Of a stretch of DNA of 51,578 nucleotides, positions 25,373 through 33,206 are shown piece after piece. The stretch is from Bacillota bacterium (GTDB lineage Bacteria; Bacillota; Clostridia; Lachnospirales; Lachnospiraceae), in the NCBI GenBank assembly GCA_023407575.1, contig JAEYLX010000035.1, forward strand, positions 1 through 51,578, read 5' to 3'. Within the stretch, counting starts at the first letter, position 1. Each line of letters begins with the position of its first letter. The notes under the pieces were generated by a model, which was not told where the DNA came from, did no database searches, and saw only the letters and a program-made list of their open reading frames with translations. The translations under genes and the position numbers were made by a program.

Positions 25373-27322
25373 ATGAAATTTATCTATGGAAAGCATGAGT
25401 GGAATACACTGGAGAGAGGACAGGAGAATTGTTATCTTCTAAGCAATGGTCTTGGAGGTTTCTCTTCAACTACAATTCTAGGATCTGTAGCCCGAAATGA
25501 TCATGCCTTATTTATGGCTTGTACCACGGCTCCAAACCATCGTTATCATATGATTAGCCGCTTAGATGAGAAGCTTCAAATAGAAGGAAAGGAGATCGTT
25601 ATTTCCAGTCAGGAATTTGTGAACCATACAAAGAATCAAGCAGGCTATCGTTATTTGCAGCAGTTTAATTTTGATGTATTTCCCAATTGGATATTTCAAT
25701 ATGATGGAATTGAAATAAAAAAGACAATCGTTATGCGCCACGAAGAAAATACACTTGCAATACGCTACATCCTTGAGAATAGAATGGGAAAAGCAGTGCA
25801 ATTTAAAATAATTCCACAGCTTCAATTTACTCCAAAGGGCGAGGTTATATCAGAGACTCAAGATTTCTATTTAAATAACAATTGTATTGAAAGCAATGGG
25901 TTGAAGTTGTATTACCAAACAGATGCCAATACAATAAGCTATCCTACGGAAGGTGTTAAGGATCTGTATTATGCCTATGATGCAAGGGATGGTAGAGATT
26001 CCATAGGCAGAGCAGCTCATAATCATGAATTAATAATTGAACTCCCTCCCAATGATTGTACGATATGCGATTTGATTTATAGTATGGAACCAATAGATTT
26101 AACTTATGAGGCAATAAGAGATGAAGAAAAGGATCGTATCAGTAAAATCATAAATCAAGCAGGAATTACAGATGAAATCGGAAAGCAGCTGGTATTTAGT
26201 GCCGATCAGTTTATTGTGCAGCGGGAATCAACTGGTGGAAAATCAATTATGGCAGGTTATCCTTTCTTTGCCGATTGGGGTAGGGATACAATGATTGCCA
26301 TGGTGGGCTGTTGTATCTCAACACGAAGATTTGAGGATGCAAAAAGTATTTTTAGAACCTTCATGAAGTATTGTAATAAAGGGCTTATGCCTAATATGTT
26401 CCCGGAAGGTGGGAATGATCCAATCTATAATACGGTGGATGCATCTTTATTATTTGTTGCAGCGGTGTATGAATACTATATAGAAAGTAAGGATACCGAG
26501 TTTATAAAAGAAGCATATCCTGTAATTGCGGACATTCTTCAATGGTATAAAGCAGGAACAGATTTTCATATCAAGATGGACGAGGATTACCTAATTGAGG
26601 CGGGAAGTGGCTTGGAACAGGTTACCTGGATGGATGTACGCTTTGATGAGATTCTTCCGACACCAAGACATGGCAAACCAGTTGAGATAAATGCTTACTG
26701 GTATAATGCAATAAAAATTGCAGCAGTTTTCGCAGATATAATGGGAGAAGAGAGACAAAGATATGAAGAGCTTGCTGAAAATGTAAAGAAAAGCTTTTGC
26801 AATGAGTTTTGGAATGAAGCAGAGGGTTGTCTTAAAGATGTAGTATCTGGGGAAGCAGCGGACTTACAAATCCGTTGTAATCAGATTTGGGCAGTTTCAG
26901 TGCCTTTTGGGATGTTGGACCGGGAGAAAGAATTACAGGTAGTTAATAAGGTGTTTGAGAAGCTTTATACGCCTTATGGATTGCGTACATTAAATAAGGA
27001 AGATGATAGTTTCAAACCCAGCTATGGTGGAAGTCTTTTTAAACGTGATATGGCTTATCATCAAGGCACTGTATGGCCATTTCCAATGGGTGGTTATTAT
27101 CTAGCTTACCTAAAAGTCCATAAAGGGTCTAAAGAAGCAATATGCAAGGTGAAAGAGCAACTTGAAGTACTAATCGCATGTATGAGAGAAGGTTGTGTAG
27201 GACAGATTGCTGAGATATACGACGGGGAGACACCCACAATCTCACAGGGCTGCTACGCACAGGCTTGGAGTGTCAGCGAAATATTACGAGTATATGCGGA
27301 ACTTGAGAAGCTAAATAAATAA
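25373..27322 (+). CDS. Glycogen debranching enzyme (amylo-alpha-1,6-glucosidase, GH133 type)
   Basis: Removes alpha-1,6 branches left by phosphorylase. The 649-residue protein has the N-terminal domain starting NCYLLSNGLGGFSSTTILGS and a C-terminal (alpha/alpha)6 barrel with FFADWGRDTMIAM (about 298-310), EAGSGLEQVTWMDVRFD and AYHQGTVWPFPMGGY (about 557-571), as in archaeal/bacterial GDE proteins. No signal peptide, hence cytosolic. The start is the ATG six bases after GGAG; an upstream TTG was rejected. It is last in the maltodextrin/glycogen locus and ends at a 21-bp perfect terminator stem. Confidence 0.92.
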   Translation: MKFIYGKHEWNTLERGQENCYLLSNGLGGFSSTTILGSVARNDHALFMACTTAPNHRYHMISRLDEKLQIEGKEIVISSQEFVNHTKNQAGYRYLQQFNFDVFPNWIFQYDGIEIKKTIVMRHEENTLAIRYILENRMGKAVQFKIIPQLQFTPKGEVISETQDFYLNNNCIESNGLKLYYQTDANTISYPTEGVKDLYYAYDARDGRDSIGRAAHNHELIIELPPNDCTICDLIYSMEPIDLTYEAIRDEEKDRISKIINQAGITDEIGKQLVFSADQFIVQRESTGGKSIMAGYPFFADWGRDTMIAMVGCCISTRRFEDAKSIFRTFMKYCNKGLMPNMFPEGGNDPIYNTVDASLLFVAAVYEYYIESKDTEFIKEAYPVIADILQWYKAGTDFHIKMDEDYLIEAGSGLEQVTWMDVRFDEILPTPRHGKPVEINAYWYNAIKIAAVFADIMGEERQRYEELAENVKKSFCNEFWNEAEGCLKDVVSGEAADLQIRCNQIWAVSVPFGMLDREKELQVVNKVFEKLYTPYGLRTLNKEDDSFKPSYGGSLFKRDMAYHQGTVWPFPMGGYYLAYLKVHKGSKEAICKVKEQLEVLIACMREGCVGQIAEIYDGETPTISQGCYAQAWSVSEILRVYAELEKLNK

Positions 27323-27349
27323 GATGAAACAAGAGGCTATGTTTTGGAT

Positions 27350-27395
27350 AGCATACAGAAAGAGACCGTTGCACAACGGTCTCTTTCTGTATGCT
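27350..27395. terminator. Very strong terminator ending the glycogen locus
   Basis: A perfect 21-bp stem (27350-27370 with 27375-27395) has a four-base GCAC loop. It lies between convergent genes and could stop both, although neither flank has a long T-run outside the stem. Confidence 0.9.
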
Positions 27396-27410
27396 AAGAG
27401 TTAAATAGAG

Positions 27411-27689
27411 TTATTTTGCTTGGTTAGACATAACCTTTTTAATCATTTCAAACTGTTGTTTTTCTTTTTGGTTCATATTTCTTGTTAGTAAATCTATCAT
27501 AAGACTACTTTCTTCCTTTGTAAAAGTTAAATTCTGTTGCTGCAACCTTTTATTTGTGTTCATTAATAGAGGTACTAATTTATCCATAGATTTTCCCTCA
27601 GACTCTTTAATTAAGTCCAATAATACAGCCATTTTTCTCGGATCAATATTCTTTAGCTTTGGGTTGTTGCTCCAGGAAGTATCAGTCAT
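27411..27689 (-). CDS. Uncharacterised protein, 92 residues (second of a pair)
   Basis: Not recognised. The protein is a soluble, charged, mostly helical polypeptide from MTDTSWSNNPKLKNIDPRKM to a Lys-rich C-terminus. Its end (TRNMNQKEKQQFEMIKKVM) resembles the end of the upstream neighbour (KNMVPPEQKSTFENISMLL), suggesting a shared helical module. The start is the ATG seven bases after GGAG (27697-27700). It overlaps the upstream gene by 8 bp, so the two are translationally coupled and probably act together. No signal peptide or membrane segment. Confidence 0.75.
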   Translation of the reverse strand: MTDTSWSNNPKLKNIDPRKMAVLLDLIKESEGKSMDKLVPLLMNTNKRLQQQNLTFTKEESSLMIDLLTRNMNQKEKQQFEMIKKVMSNQAK

Positions 27690-28431
27690 CTTCATGCTCC
27701 TTTTCCATAGTCTTGCTATTATTATCATATGACATGGTATTTAAAAGCATGCTAATGTTTTCAAAAGTTGATTTTTGTTCTGGAGGTACCATATTCTTTA
27801 ACATCTCAAACATCATATTATTTTGACTAGTTGAGGAAGAGGAAGCCTTGGGAGATTCATCTTTTGGGGCTTCGGACTGAGATGCGTAGGAATCTGTATT
27901 ATAGGAAAATGCCGAATTATCCTCATTATTATTATCATAAGAAAAGTTCGTATCATTTTGATAACTTTGATTTTCATTTGAACTATCGGAAGAAAAATTC
28001 TTAAAAGCTTCAAAGATTGACTCGAAATTACTATTGGAAAAATTACCAGTGACATTATCTGTATCATCACCATTTGGAGAATCATTAAAATTAAAACCTC
28101 CGAATTCCTGCATGGTTCTCATGGTTTCCATCATTGAATTATACATATCAAACATACGCTTCATTTGAAAGAAATTAAGAAAGCGATCTACAAATTCTCG
28201 TTCCTTAAGGGAACATAAAGGTCTAATAGCGTTTAATAATCCTTCAAAATCAATTTTTGTACCAGCGAGACCTAAAGCAGCCACTTCCTTAGGGTTTCTT
28301 AAAGATCTCATGGTACCCATAAGATCAAAGACCTTAACAAACATCTCAATAAAACCCTTGTTTTTTGTTTCAAAATAAGGCATAGCGGCTTTCATAATCT
28401 CTGAAGTGTGTAACAGGTCCTGGTCTGCCAT
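27682..28431 (-). CDS. Uncharacterised protein, 249 residues, with low-complexity Asn/Ser-rich middle
   Basis: Not recognised. An N-terminal helical domain (residues 1-115) has many Met and Phe residues (FLNFFQMKRMFDMYNSMMET). A polar linker rich in Asn, Ser, Asp and Tyr follows (about 120-205), and then a C-terminal helix FEMLKNMVPPEQKSTFENI similar to the end of the downstream partner. No transmembrane segment is obvious. The start is at MADQDLLHTSE, four bases after GGGAGA. The two-gene operon lies between the debranching enzyme and luxS on the minus strand. Domain plus disordered linker plus short helix suggests a scaffold or adaptor protein, but this is speculation. Confidence 0.75.
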   Translation of the reverse strand: MADQDLLHTSEIMKAAMPYFETKNKGFIEMFVKVFDLMGTMRSLRNPKEVAALGLAGTKIDFEGLLNAIRPLCSLKEREFVDRFLNFFQMKRMFDMYNSMMETMRTMQEFGGFNFNDSPNGDDTDNVTGNFSNSNFESIFEAFKNFSSDSSNENQSYQNDTNFSYDNNNEDNSAFSYNTDSYASQSEAPKDESPKASSSSTSQNNMMFEMLKNMVPPEQKSTFENISMLLNTMSYDNNSKTMEKEHEDD

Positions 28432-28511
28432 AGTTTCTCCCATTATACATACTCATAATAGTATATTCAGAGAGAGAATGAAAAATGAGCTTAATACCAA
28501 AGTAGGCCGAC

Positions 28512-28991
28512 CTATTCCGGATAGTTTAAATGTTCCTCATCAATCTTATATAGTATTTCCTCCAGATATTGCTTCGCATAGTGTTTCGCAAGAGGTAAAT
28601 TCATGTCGGAGTAATTACCGCAATTCACTGCGGTAGCTCCAGGAATATCCCCTTCAAAGTCACGGACAAATTCAAACATTTCTACAATAAGAGGATATAC
28701 ATCCTTAGAAGTGTAATCACCACCTAATAAGAGATAAAAACCAGTACGGCAGCCCATTGGGCCAAAATACACAATCTTATCTTCGTATTTCTCGTGATTA
28801 CGAAGGAAAGTTGCACCAAGATGCTCTATGGTATGCATCTCACCTGTTTGCATCACAGGATCAAAATTAGGACGAGTCATACGCAAATCAAAGGTTGTAA
28901 TTATTTCATTGCCAATTTTATCTTGTCTGGATACATAGACACCTCTTAATAATTTCATATGATCAATTGTAAAACTTGCTATTTGCTTCAT
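28512..28991 (-). CDS. luxS: S-ribosylhomocysteine lyase
   Basis: Splits S-ribosylhomocysteine into homocysteine and DPD, the precursor of autoinducer-2, as part of methyl-cycle detoxification. The 159-residue protein has the metal-binding HTIEH (53-57), the catalytic Cys81 in GPMGCRTG, and the third metal ligand Cys124 in VNCGNY; all are intact. A GGTAGGG ribosome site precedes the ATG. It is transcribed away from the neighbouring LytTR/AgrC-like system, the two starts being separated by about 250 bp. No other methyl-cycle gene (pfs) is in the window. Confidence 0.95.
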   Translation of the reverse strand: MKQIASFTIDHMKLLRGVYVSRQDKIGNEIITTFDLRMTRPNFDPVMQTGEMHTIEHLGATFLRNHEKYEDKIVYFGPMGCRTGFYLLLGGDYTSKDVYPLIVEMFEFVRDFEGDIPGATAVNCGNYSDMNLPLAKHYAKQYLEEILYKIDEEHLNYPE

Positions 28992-29174
28992 AGTTTACCC
29001 TACCTTTATATTTTTGTTTTACCATAACACGAATCATGGATTTCTTCAATTCTTACTTAATGAATTTCATTCTTACTTTATAATAGATATAAATTAACTT
29101 GATTTATATGCTATAGATATAAAGAAAATACTATCATATTTTATTTGACAAAACAACGGTTTACGTGTAAAACC

Positions 29175-29203
29175 TTGACGAATTCTCTGCACCTTGATAT
29201 TAT
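29175..29203 (+). promoter_or_regulatory. Sigma-A promoter of the LytTR/kinase operon
   Basis: TTGACG and TATTAT are separated by 17 bp, about 40 bp before the start codon. An imperfect GGTTT/AAACC inverted repeat lies just upstream (about 29158-29174). Confidence 0.6.
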
Positions 29204-29244
29204 AATTTTATGGTAAATTTTTGTAATTAGGAGTGTTGATTACT

Positions 29245-29943
29245 TTGATAATTGGAATTTGTGACGATGAAGCCGCCATTCGGGATGGGATTGTTAAGCT
29301 TTGTATAGAGTATCGTATATCTAATATATGTGAAATTGTGACGTTGTGCTTTTCTTCAGGAGAAGAACTGCTGGCGTATGATAAACCAATTGATATTCTC
29401 TTTCTGGATATTCAAATGAAAGGTATGAATGGGTTACGGGTTGCGGAGCAAATAAGAAAAACTGATGATAGTTTGATTATTATTTTCTTAACAGGTTTTA
29501 AAGGTTACATGCAGGCAGGATATAGAGTTAGGGCATTTAGATATCTATTAAAACCTGCTAAGCAAGAGGAATTTACACGTACACTTACGGAGGCAATTCG
29601 CGACATAACAAAAAATAAAAAAGCGATTGTTGGTTTAGACGGAGAAACCATATATCTTAAGTTAAAGGACATCATTTATATAGAGTACATTAATCGACGG
29701 ACTGTAGTACGTACAAAAAAATCTACCTACGAAAGTTATATGACAATGAATGAGTGGATGAAATTACTCGATACAGGTGATTTCTTTCGAGTACATAAAG
29801 CATATATCGTGAACATGGAGTACATTGAAGAAATTAACAAAGAAGTATTATTAGAAAATGGTGAAAAGGTTGAGATTGCGATACGACAGATGGCAAAATT
29901 AAAAAAGGCCTGTAAAGAATACAGAAGAAGGAATGCAAGGTAA
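29245..29943 (+). CDS. LytTR-family response regulator (AgrA/VirR type)
   Basis: DNA-binding response regulator, 232 residues. The receiver domain starts IIGICDDE (acidic Asp7, Asp8), has phospho-acceptor Asp55 in LFLDIQMKGMNG and the conserved Lys of FRYLLKPA. The C-terminal LytTR domain (about 125-225) has IYIEYINRRTVV and FFRVHKAYIVNMEYI. LytTR proteins bind pairs of short direct repeats spaced by two helical turns. I choose the TTG at 29245 (giving the usual MIIGICDDE start) because AGGAG at 29229-29233 is too close to the earlier GTG/TTG codons; spacing of 11 is slightly long. It is followed by its kinase with the kinase SD overlapping the stop. Confidence 0.9.
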   Translation: MIIGICDDEAAIRDGIVKLCIEYRISNICEIVTLCFSSGEELLAYDKPIDILFLDIQMKGMNGLRVAEQIRKTDDSLIIIFLTGFKGYMQAGYRVRAFRYLLKPAKQEEFTRTLTEAIRDITKNKKAIVGLDGETIYLKLKDIIYIEYINRRTVVRTKKSTYESYMTMNEWMKLLDTGDFFRVHKAYIVNMEYIEEINKEVLLENGEKVEIAIRQMAKLKKACKEYRRRNAR

Positions 29944-29953
29944 GGAGAAAATT

Positions 29954-31291
29954 ATGAAAGAGGTTCTATATTGCTTTTTTGCTTATCTCTCGGATTTGAT
30001 AAAAATATGGATGGTTCTTTGGGGAATCATGAGTTTTAAATTTACAAAAAAATACAAATCTTATGTAATCTTTACAGGTCTGCAATGCATCATAATCTAT
30101 GCATCTGCGATATATTATAATAAAAATCTGGATAGTACAGCTATTTTATGGACAGCGATGTTAATTATTTTTACGAGTCTATATTTTGAAGGTAAATTTT
30201 TTAAGAAATTAATTTATATAATTTTAGCATATACCTTTGTTTTATTCATAGATGCTTGTCTAATAGTAGTTATTGCATTATTTACAGATAAGAATGGAAA
30301 CGATTATGTTAAGGAATTCATTAATATCTTTTTTTATAGTGCCTTAAATATTACTATTATAGCTTTTTTTATTTTAATTAAAAGATTCTTCTTTAAATCA
30401 ATAAATCAAGTATGCATATCGAAGCGAATATTTGTCCTTCTCTTTGCGGGAGTATTAACTGGAGTTATGATTCTTGCTGCATTTTCTACACAGAAAAATG
30501 CTGATATGCCTTTAACTGGGAGAAAGCTGGTAATTATCGTAACTATCATTGCTATCGTTGCTTATAATATCGCATGCATCATGATGATTATAATAACAGA
30601 GTCCCGAGATAACTATAGGACATTATCAATTATTAGTCAGAATATAATTGAATCTCAACAACAATATTATTCTTTAGTAAATGAGAAACAACAGGAAATG
30701 CGTAGTATAAGACATGAGATGAGAAACCATTTATCTTGTATCTATGGGCTTTATCAGTCAGAAAAGACAAATGAGATGGAACAATATTTAAAAGGATTAA
30801 TTGATACATCTTTTGATGCAGAGACTTTATTAGACACAGGCAACGATATTGTAAATGCGATATTAAATGACGCACAAAGTAAATGCAGAAAAGATAATAT
30901 TGTTTTTCGACTAGAAGGAACCTTTCCACATCCACTGTACCTTTCCACTATGGATTTATGCGCTATCTTTGCCAATACAGTTTCAAATGCTGTTGAAGCA
31001 ATACAACGAATAGAAGATAGAAACTGGGAAAAAACAGAATTTATAGATATTCATATTCGTAGTTTTAAAGAGGATTTGTACGTAGAAATAATAAATCCGA
31101 TGGATAGGAATATAAAAATTGATGTAAAAAACCTTACTACTTCAAAAAGAAATAAAGAAGAACATGGATATGGAGTAAAGAACATAATACACAGCGTAAA
31201 TAAATATCAGGGCATTGTTGATTATAAAATAATTAATGAAAAAATGATATTAGAAATGGAGTTAAAAAATATACCAGAAATCATTAAATAA
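29954..31291 (+). CDS. AgrC-like sensor histidine kinase (GHKL type)
   Basis: Membrane sensor of 445 residues. Roughly seven hydrophobic segments fill residues 5-215, followed by a short coil and a phospho-acceptor His254 in RSIRHEMRNHL. The ATPase domain has the N box around Asn345 (NTVSNAVEA) and the G box HGYGVKNI. This architecture is that of peptide-sensing AgrC/VirS-type kinases. AAGGAG at the regulator stop codon sets the ATG. No agrB or agrD is seen within the window, so the inducing signal is unknown. Its operon terminator overlaps the next promoter. Confidence 0.88.
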   Translation: MKEVLYCFFAYLSDLIKIWMVLWGIMSFKFTKKYKSYVIFTGLQCIIIYASAIYYNKNLDSTAILWTAMLIIFTSLYFEGKFFKKLIYIILAYTFVLFIDACLIVVIALFTDKNGNDYVKEFINIFFYSALNITIIAFFILIKRFFFKSINQVCISKRIFVLLFAGVLTGVMILAAFSTQKNADMPLTGRKLVIIVTIIAIVAYNIACIMMIIITESRDNYRTLSIISQNIIESQQQYYSLVNEKQQEMRSIRHEMRNHLSCIYGLYQSEKTNEMEQYLKGLIDTSFDAETLLDTGNDIVNAILNDAQSKCRKDNIVFRLEGTFPHPLYLSTMDLCAIFANTVSNAVEAIQRIEDRNWEKTEFIDIHIRSFKEDLYVEIINPMDRNIKIDVKNLTTSKRNKEEHGYGVKNIIHSVNKYQGIVDYKIINEKMILEMELKNIPEIIK

Positions 31292-31337
31292 ATTATACAA
31301 CTGAGAAATATTCTAATTCCAATTTAAAGCAAAAATT

Positions 31338-31375
31338 AAAAAACGACGTTCATGCAGGAAAAAACGACGTTCATG
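31338..31375 (+). promoter_or_regulatory. Tandem direct repeat, candidate LytTR regulator binding site
   Basis: A perfect 17-bp repeat AAAAAACGACGTTCATG occurs at 31338-31354 and 31359-31375, i.e. with a 21-bp period (two helical turns), ending 10 bp before a consensus -35. LytTR regulators are known to bind paired repeats with this phasing just upstream of promoters. A reversed copy of the CGTTCATG core lies at 31451-31458. Confidence 0.7.
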
Positions 31376-31385
31376 TTGTGGCAAA

Positions 31386-31414
31386 TTGATAGGACCTTGT
31401 TACTATGCTATAAA
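31386..31414 (+). promoter_or_regulatory. Promoter embedded in the kinase terminator
   Basis: TTGATA (31386-31391) and TATAAA (31409-31414) are 17 bp apart. The predicted start near 31421 lies in the descending arm of the terminator hairpin, so transcripts started here cannot form that hairpin, while read-through from the kinase can. Confidence 0.6.
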
Positions 31415-31438
31415 AAGCATGTAACAAGGTCTTTTTTT
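31393..31438 (+). terminator. Terminator of the LytTR/kinase operon
   Basis: GACCTTGTTAC pairs perfectly with GTAACAAGGTC (31393-31403 and 31421-31431), with an inner ATGCT/AGCAT stem, followed by a run of T. Confidence 0.92.
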
Positions 31439-31506
31439 TAAGCAAATACTCATGAACGCTTGATTTCTATATAAGCTTTTTTTTCAATTAAAGGAGTGAT
31501 TAGAAA

Positions 31507-31548
31507 ATGTTGTATTTTATTTGGTGTATGATTTCTAACATTTTTTGA
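31507..31548 (+). CDS. Possible 13-residue hydrophobic peptide MLYFIWCMISNIF
   Basis: A tiny ORF reads MLYFIWCMISNIF and stops with TGA. It is preceded by AAGGAG at 31491-31496, ten bases before the ATG, and lies about 85 bp after the candidate LytTR-controlled promoter. It is strongly hydrophobic with a single Cys. It might be a secreted or membrane-associated signal, a leader peptide controlling downstream translation, or chance. Length alone gives no statistical support; the ribosome site and position are what make it worth listing. Confidence 0.35.
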   Translation: MLYFIWCMISNIF

Positions 31549-31549
31549 A

Positions 31550-31625
31550 AGTATCTATTGGGGAATAAATACTTTGTCTGATTCGAAAGAATCAAAAATA
31601 AGGTGCCTGGATTAATTTCCAGGCA
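31550..31625 (+). other. Series of three stem-loops in the leader of the FtsX-like gene
   Basis: AGTAT/ATACT with inner ATT/AAT (31550-31573), GATTC-GAAA-GAATC (31580-31593) and TGCCTGG/CCAGGCA (31604-31625, followed by TTCTT) come directly after the small ORF. The last resembles a weak terminator, which would suit attenuation. Confidence 0.5.
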
Positions 31626-31760
31626 TTCTTACTTATGCAAAGGTAAAGAGAAGTATCCGTAAACATTATTTTGCTTGATATAAACACACACGTGATACCA
31701 ACGGTTTATACAGCCGCGAGAAACTTTAAGCTAAGCTGAAGCTAAGATAGAAAGGATTTT

Positions 31761-32339
31761 ATGAGGTTGCAAAAAAAATTTTTTGATTTAATTATTTACA
31801 AAAATAGAACAAAATATTTAGTGGTACTCTTATCAATAATTATAGGCTATATAGCAGCTACATTTTTTACGGTTTATATTGATAATGTACTTCTTATTTA
31901 TACAAGAGATAAATTTCCACAGTATCATCAGGTATACAATAACATTCGAGCATTGTTTGTCGTATCTTTGGTGATTTTTTCTGGATACCAATATTACAAT
32001 GTTATGAAGATAAGCCAGCAGGGGTATGTTATATTTTTTATTAACGGTGCTACTAGGTGGCAGATTCGTATTCTAATTATTATTCAGATATTATTTTTAC
32101 TTATCATAACTATTTCTATTGGATTATTCATAGGATATCATTTCAGCTGCATTTTGTTAAATTATGCAGAGAGTATGTTAGTAGATACAAGTTTCGGGTC
32201 CACGTTAAATTCTGAAAATTCATTTTCTCTAATCTCAATAATAATAAGTAGTATTATTATAGTTCTTGCCGTTGACATGGACAGGACGCTATGGAAATCG
32301 GTTGACATTGCAAATAGAAAGAGGCATTATATTAGTTAA
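31761..32339 (+). CDS. FtsX-like four-helix membrane protein
   Basis: A 192-residue membrane protein with hydrophobic segments at about 19-40, 64-79, 102-126 and 154-171. The stretch FINGATRWQIRILIIIQILF (93-112) resembles the coupling region of FtsX/MacB-type ABC permeases, but no ATPase gene is adjacent and the length is half that of a typical permease. Rich in Ile and in AT codons compared with neighbours. AAAGGA precedes the ATG. It is separated from the kinase operon by about 470 bp containing the candidate LytTR site, promoter and leader hairpins, and is the probable main output gene of that promoter. Function unknown. Confidence 0.75.
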   Translation: MRLQKKFFDLIIYKNRTKYLVVLLSIIIGYIAATFFTVYIDNVLLIYTRDKFPQYHQVYNNIRALFVVSLVIFSGYQYYNVMKISQQGYVIFFINGATRWQIRILIIIQILFLLIITISIGLFIGYHFSCILLNYAESMLVDTSFGSTLNSENSFSLISIIISSIIIVLAVDMDRTLWKSVDIANRKRHYIS

Positions 32340-32406
32340 AGATGATATGATGGTTGTGTTCTATGTTCATGATATAATCTTTAATAAATAGTAAGGAACG
32401 GATGAT

Positions 32407-33036
32407 ATGGTAGACAGTATTATTTTCGACTTGGATGGGACTCTTTGGGATTCTACAAAAGAAGTTGCAATTGTATTTAATCAGATTTTAAGTGAACATT
32501 ATCCAGAAGTAACGGATGAAGTAACAGCTGAGCGACTTCAAAGTTTATTTGGACTACCCCTAGATGTTATCGCAGTAAAATTATTTCAAAGTGTGAACGA
32601 AGAGCATGCCATAAAGGTGATGCAGCATTGTTGCGATTCTGAATGCGAGTATTTGGCACAACATGGAGCTACTCTCTATGAGGGACTTGAAGACGCGCTA
32701 AAGGAACTTTCTACGAAGTATAAATTATATATAGTTAGCAATTGTCAGGAAGGATATATACAATGCTTCTTTCAGGCATATCCACATCTTGAAAAGTACT
32801 TTTTAGATTATGAGTATCCAGGCAGAAGTGGTAAGCTTAAGGCAGACAATATCCGCATGATAGTTGAGCGAAATGGGCTTACATGCCCTATGTATGTAGG
32901 TGATACCTTAGGAGATGCAAAGGCTTCTAAAGAGGCAGGTGTGCCATTTATATTTGCTCGGTATGGCTTTGGTGAGGTAGAAGATTATGTTACAGAGATA
33001 GATGCTCTAAGCGATTTAGTCAAATATTTAAGATAA
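32407..33036 (+). CDS. HAD-superfamily phosphatase
   Basis: A 209-residue HAD hydrolase (phosphoglycolate phosphatase/beta-phosphoglucomutase-like subgroup). Motif I is IIFDLDGTLWDS with nucleophile Asp8 and Asp10; motif II is IVSNCQEGY; motif III Lys lies around GKLKADN and motif IV is YVGDTLGDAKAS. A helical cap domain (about 16-85) fits subclass I. The substrate cannot be assigned. AAGGAACGGA precedes the ATG. It is followed by trpS, which has its own promoter, so they are probably separate units. Confidence 0.88.
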   Translation: MVDSIIFDLDGTLWDSTKEVAIVFNQILSEHYPEVTDEVTAERLQSLFGLPLDVIAVKLFQSVNEEHAIKVMQHCCDSECEYLAQHGATLYEGLEDALKELSTKYKLYIVSNCQEGYIQCFFQAYPHLEKYFLDYEYPGRSGKLKADNIRMIVERNGLTCPMYVGDTLGDAKASKEAGVPFIFARYGFGEVEDYVTEIDALSDLVKYLR

Positions 33037-33111
33037 GCAGAGTAGCTATGAAATTAATAGCTATTCACATAACAGTCTGCACATATTTAGCTCCAGAGTA
33101 CTAAGTAAAGA

Positions 33112-33140
33112 TTGACATTTTTCTGCTTTCTTTATATATT
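33112..33140 (+). promoter_or_regulatory. Sigma-A promoter of trpS
   Basis: TTGACA and TATATT are exactly 17 bp apart, leaving a leader of about 60 bases. The leader is too short for, and shows no sequence of, a T-box. Confidence 0.8.
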
Positions 33141-33206
33141 GAAATAGATAGATTTATGCAGGGATACCTTATTACAATACCTGACTACTTAATAGGATGT
33201 GAAAGA

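Noticed and set aside
27813..28085. Ile/Met-rich minus-strand ORF of about 90 codons
   Set aside because: Frame-shifted shadow of the Asn/Ser-rich linker of the unknown protein at 27682-28431.
31338..31375. Direct repeat as a mobile-element target duplication
   Set aside because: The copies are separated by only four bases and nothing is inserted between them; the promoter-proximal position and 21-bp phasing fit a regulator site better.
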